Shown: piece by piece, positions 62,035 through 64,000 of the stretch
Layout of the letters: each line of letters begins with the position of its first letter
How positions within the stretch are numbered: position 1 is the stretch's first letter
NCBI GenBank assembly: GCA_032173965.1
Contig: JAVUNC010000004.1
Coordinates: 18,949,001-19,013,000, forward strand
Direction: 5' to 3'
DNA length: 64,000 nucleotides
Source: Sitta carolinensis
Taxonomy: Eukaryota > Chordata > Aves > Passeriformes > Sittidae
Notes under the pieces: generated by a model
Seen by the model: only the letters and a program-made list of their open reading frames with translations
Told to the model about the DNA's origin: nothing
Database searches by the model: none
Translations under genes and position numbers: made by a program

Positions 62035-64000
62035 CAGTATAAATAAACCTACACAAAACTTGCAGCATAAATTGGACAATTCTTCTTGGGCAATGCATTT
62101 TCACAGAGAGCTTAAGATTCTGATTTCTTCTTGTTATATTGTTGTCTTTATTTTTTAGGCTATATTTTTAGGCTTTAAATTTCTTTATTTTTGTTCTGTT
62201 TGTTCTCTTAAGCTGCATTTTGGTGGTCTTTATATATGTCTTTTGTTTCTGTCTTCTTATGTGCTTGTGATGCATGACTTAGAATACATTTAACTAAGGT
62301 TGTACAACTTACCTAAGCTACATCTGTGTGGATGGATTCCACTCATATGGACTTTCTCATCTGAGGCAAAGATGGGAAGAAATTAGCTTCTAAGGTAGAG
62401 TTCATATTTTCATAGAACAGTCATTTAGAAGGAGTCAAATTAATTATATTTTTAGGTTTAGGAATTTCTCTAGCACTGACTGCCTGAGTATCTTGAGGGA
62501 ACCATCTCAGAGATCTAACAAGTATAAGCATAGAATTAGATGAGATGGATCCAACCTTGAAAGTTTCCCAGACAAATTCTGTGAAGTGCTGTTTATGCTG
62601 ATGCATCTAAAATCATTCCTGGTGATCAGAACCATCTTTGATTGGTGCTGCCATCTTTATGCAACCTGTGGCTGTTCTGGACTCTGCTGCTTCCTCTCTG
62701 CACAAAACTTAGTTTTGGCTCTTTGGTGCTCTAGTTCAAACAATTACAGCAGTTCCAGTTAGAGGTGGACACTGTAATGGTGTTTTATTCCACATCTACT
62801 GTGGTACTTGTCTCTTGCCAAAAAGGCTAAGATGTTAATATTTTGTGCACTTACTGGAGTAAATGGCTGTGTGGGACCCTGATTTTCTGTTCTGCCTTGC
62901 CTTTTGCCTTGCCAGAACATGCAATCCAGGCTGAGTGAACTGCACTGGCTTCTAATTCACTACAGCTTAGTGTCTTATATCGACCTCTCCTAGTGCCACT
63001 CTTTCACTTTTGGCCTATTGAGGCCCATTAAAATCTGATCCCATGCAGAGCCTAAAGATTGAGCTAAGTGTTTAACTTAATAACACAAAAATCTGTCTGA
63101 AATATTTTATATTCTTACTTTTTCTTGCTTTATGAGATTAAAGGAGGATCTTTCAAAAGCTTTATTCTTAGGAGTGCAATGATCTGCAAACTTCTGTGGC
63201 ATTACTTGATAACTTGTTCTTTCTGATCTAATCAAAGGTAGTTATATGTCTCCAAGACAGGAATTTGGTTTTGAAAATATATTTATGCAATTTCTTCCTG
63301 TGACTCTTCTCATCTTCACGAAGACATTAATGTCTGGGGTTTTTTCAGGCCTTATTTCACCTGCATTCCCAGTCCTGTATTTGAATTCTAAATTGCTTCC
63401 ACGTTTTAGTTGCTTTTTTCCATGCCAGCATTTCAAGATTCTCTCTTTGGTTCCACCCATTCTGTGATTTTTGCTCCATCACAGTTAGTGAGTTTTATTA
63501 AGGTGTTGCTGAATGAAAAAGAACTGCACAAATAGTTAAGCTACCAACATGGATAGCAACCTTTTAAAATGGAGAGATAAAATCAGTGGACCAAGTCTTT
63601 GGATATTACATCTTGTGTAAACCAGGAAGCTTATTTTAAGCAGCCATTCAAATACGTTGACTACATATTGCCTCCTTAGGTCCCTGAAGCTGCCTAAGCT
63701 TATTTTTCAAAAATCCATTATCCTTATTTTCTATGCACCATTAAACAAAATTACCAATTGTTATATATCTATGCATTACAAATTCTTGAGGGATTATTTC
63801 TTCAGCACAATGAAATGAAAATACTTTAATTTTGTGAAAATACAGTATCTCTATGCTTTAAGCAGCACCAAAAATATTAAGCCAGTTTATTTTACTCCAG
63901 AGGGACAATGTTCTGAGCTTATTAATGACCTTATTTTCCTTTAGTAGAAAATTAAAGTTGTAAGTATTAATAAGCCTATTGCTGCTTTTGTTATTGTTTT

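Larger units (their letters stand above)
57751..63999. other. AT-rich sequence without a recognised gene
   Basis: Apart from the poly-T run and the TA/CA microsatellite listed separately, no repeat or exon is recognised. 61,010-61,330 is somewhat GC-richer but unassigned. Short frames at 58,341-58,863 and 63,242-63,467 match nothing known. Confidence 0.4.

Noticed and set aside
1..63999. CRISPR arrays, operons, phage or bacterial gene clusters
   Set aside because: No spaced direct repeats or densely packed genes. The sequence is vertebrate with CR1 and LTR repeats.

Overview
The window looks like bird nuclear DNA, most likely from a songbird. The evidence is the repeats: many short, 3'-anchored CR1 LINE pieces, several ending in the octamer-like ATTCTATG / CATAGAAT repeat, plus endogenous-retrovirus LTRs. 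I match several LTRs from memory to families common in passerines. There are no Alu, L1 or B-type SINEs. The passerine assignment is an inference. Most of the 64 kb is AT-rich, intergenic or intronic, and I recognise no protein-coding exon. The long open frames lie in repeats, in the GC-rich island or in AT-rich sequence where chance frames are expected.

Layout. 1-439 is the 3' part of an LTR cut by the window edge. 440-20,990 is mostly unique AT-rich sequence with a CR1 3' piece (6.5 kb), a solo LTR on the minus strand (6,970-7,453), a truncated ERVL-like LTR on the minus strand (10.0-10.6 kb), a CR1 piece (12.06 kb) and an unexplained GC-rich patch (17.15-17.48 kb). 20,990-27,830 is a dense transposon cluster: a plus-strand CR1 split by a 1,146-bp LTR with a perfect 5-bp target duplication, minus-strand CR1 pieces, an LTR-like segment with CCAAT and TATA boxes, an ERVK-like LTR joined to a lysine-type primer binding site and leader, and a second copy of the 1.1-kb LTR family in the opposite orientation. 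27.8-40.7 kb is again AT-rich, with two worn CR1 pieces.

About 40,735-42,070 is the main functional signal: a strong CpG island with GC boxes, a TATA-like TATTTAA at 41,718, a G-quadruplex-type run about 60 bp upstream of it, and an E-box. It is very probably a promoter. Its transcript and direction cannot be named from this sequence, and coding exons are presumably outside the window or too short to recognise. A 100-bp segment at 40,500-40,599 with good splice sites on both sides is a possible non-coding exon beside it.

42-64 kb is AT-rich with a nearly full-length ERVL-like LTR (44,878-45,745), a CR1 at 54.0-54.5 kb, a CR1 split by a solo ERVK-like LTR with a perfect 6-bp duplication (56,757-57,388), a 47-base poly-T run (60,168) and a TA/CA microsatellite (about 61,960). 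I found no CRISPR array, rRNA, tRNA or gene cluster, and nothing I would call a new biological system. The most informative points are the nested insertions, the ERVK-like 5' remnant and the unassigned CpG-island promoter.
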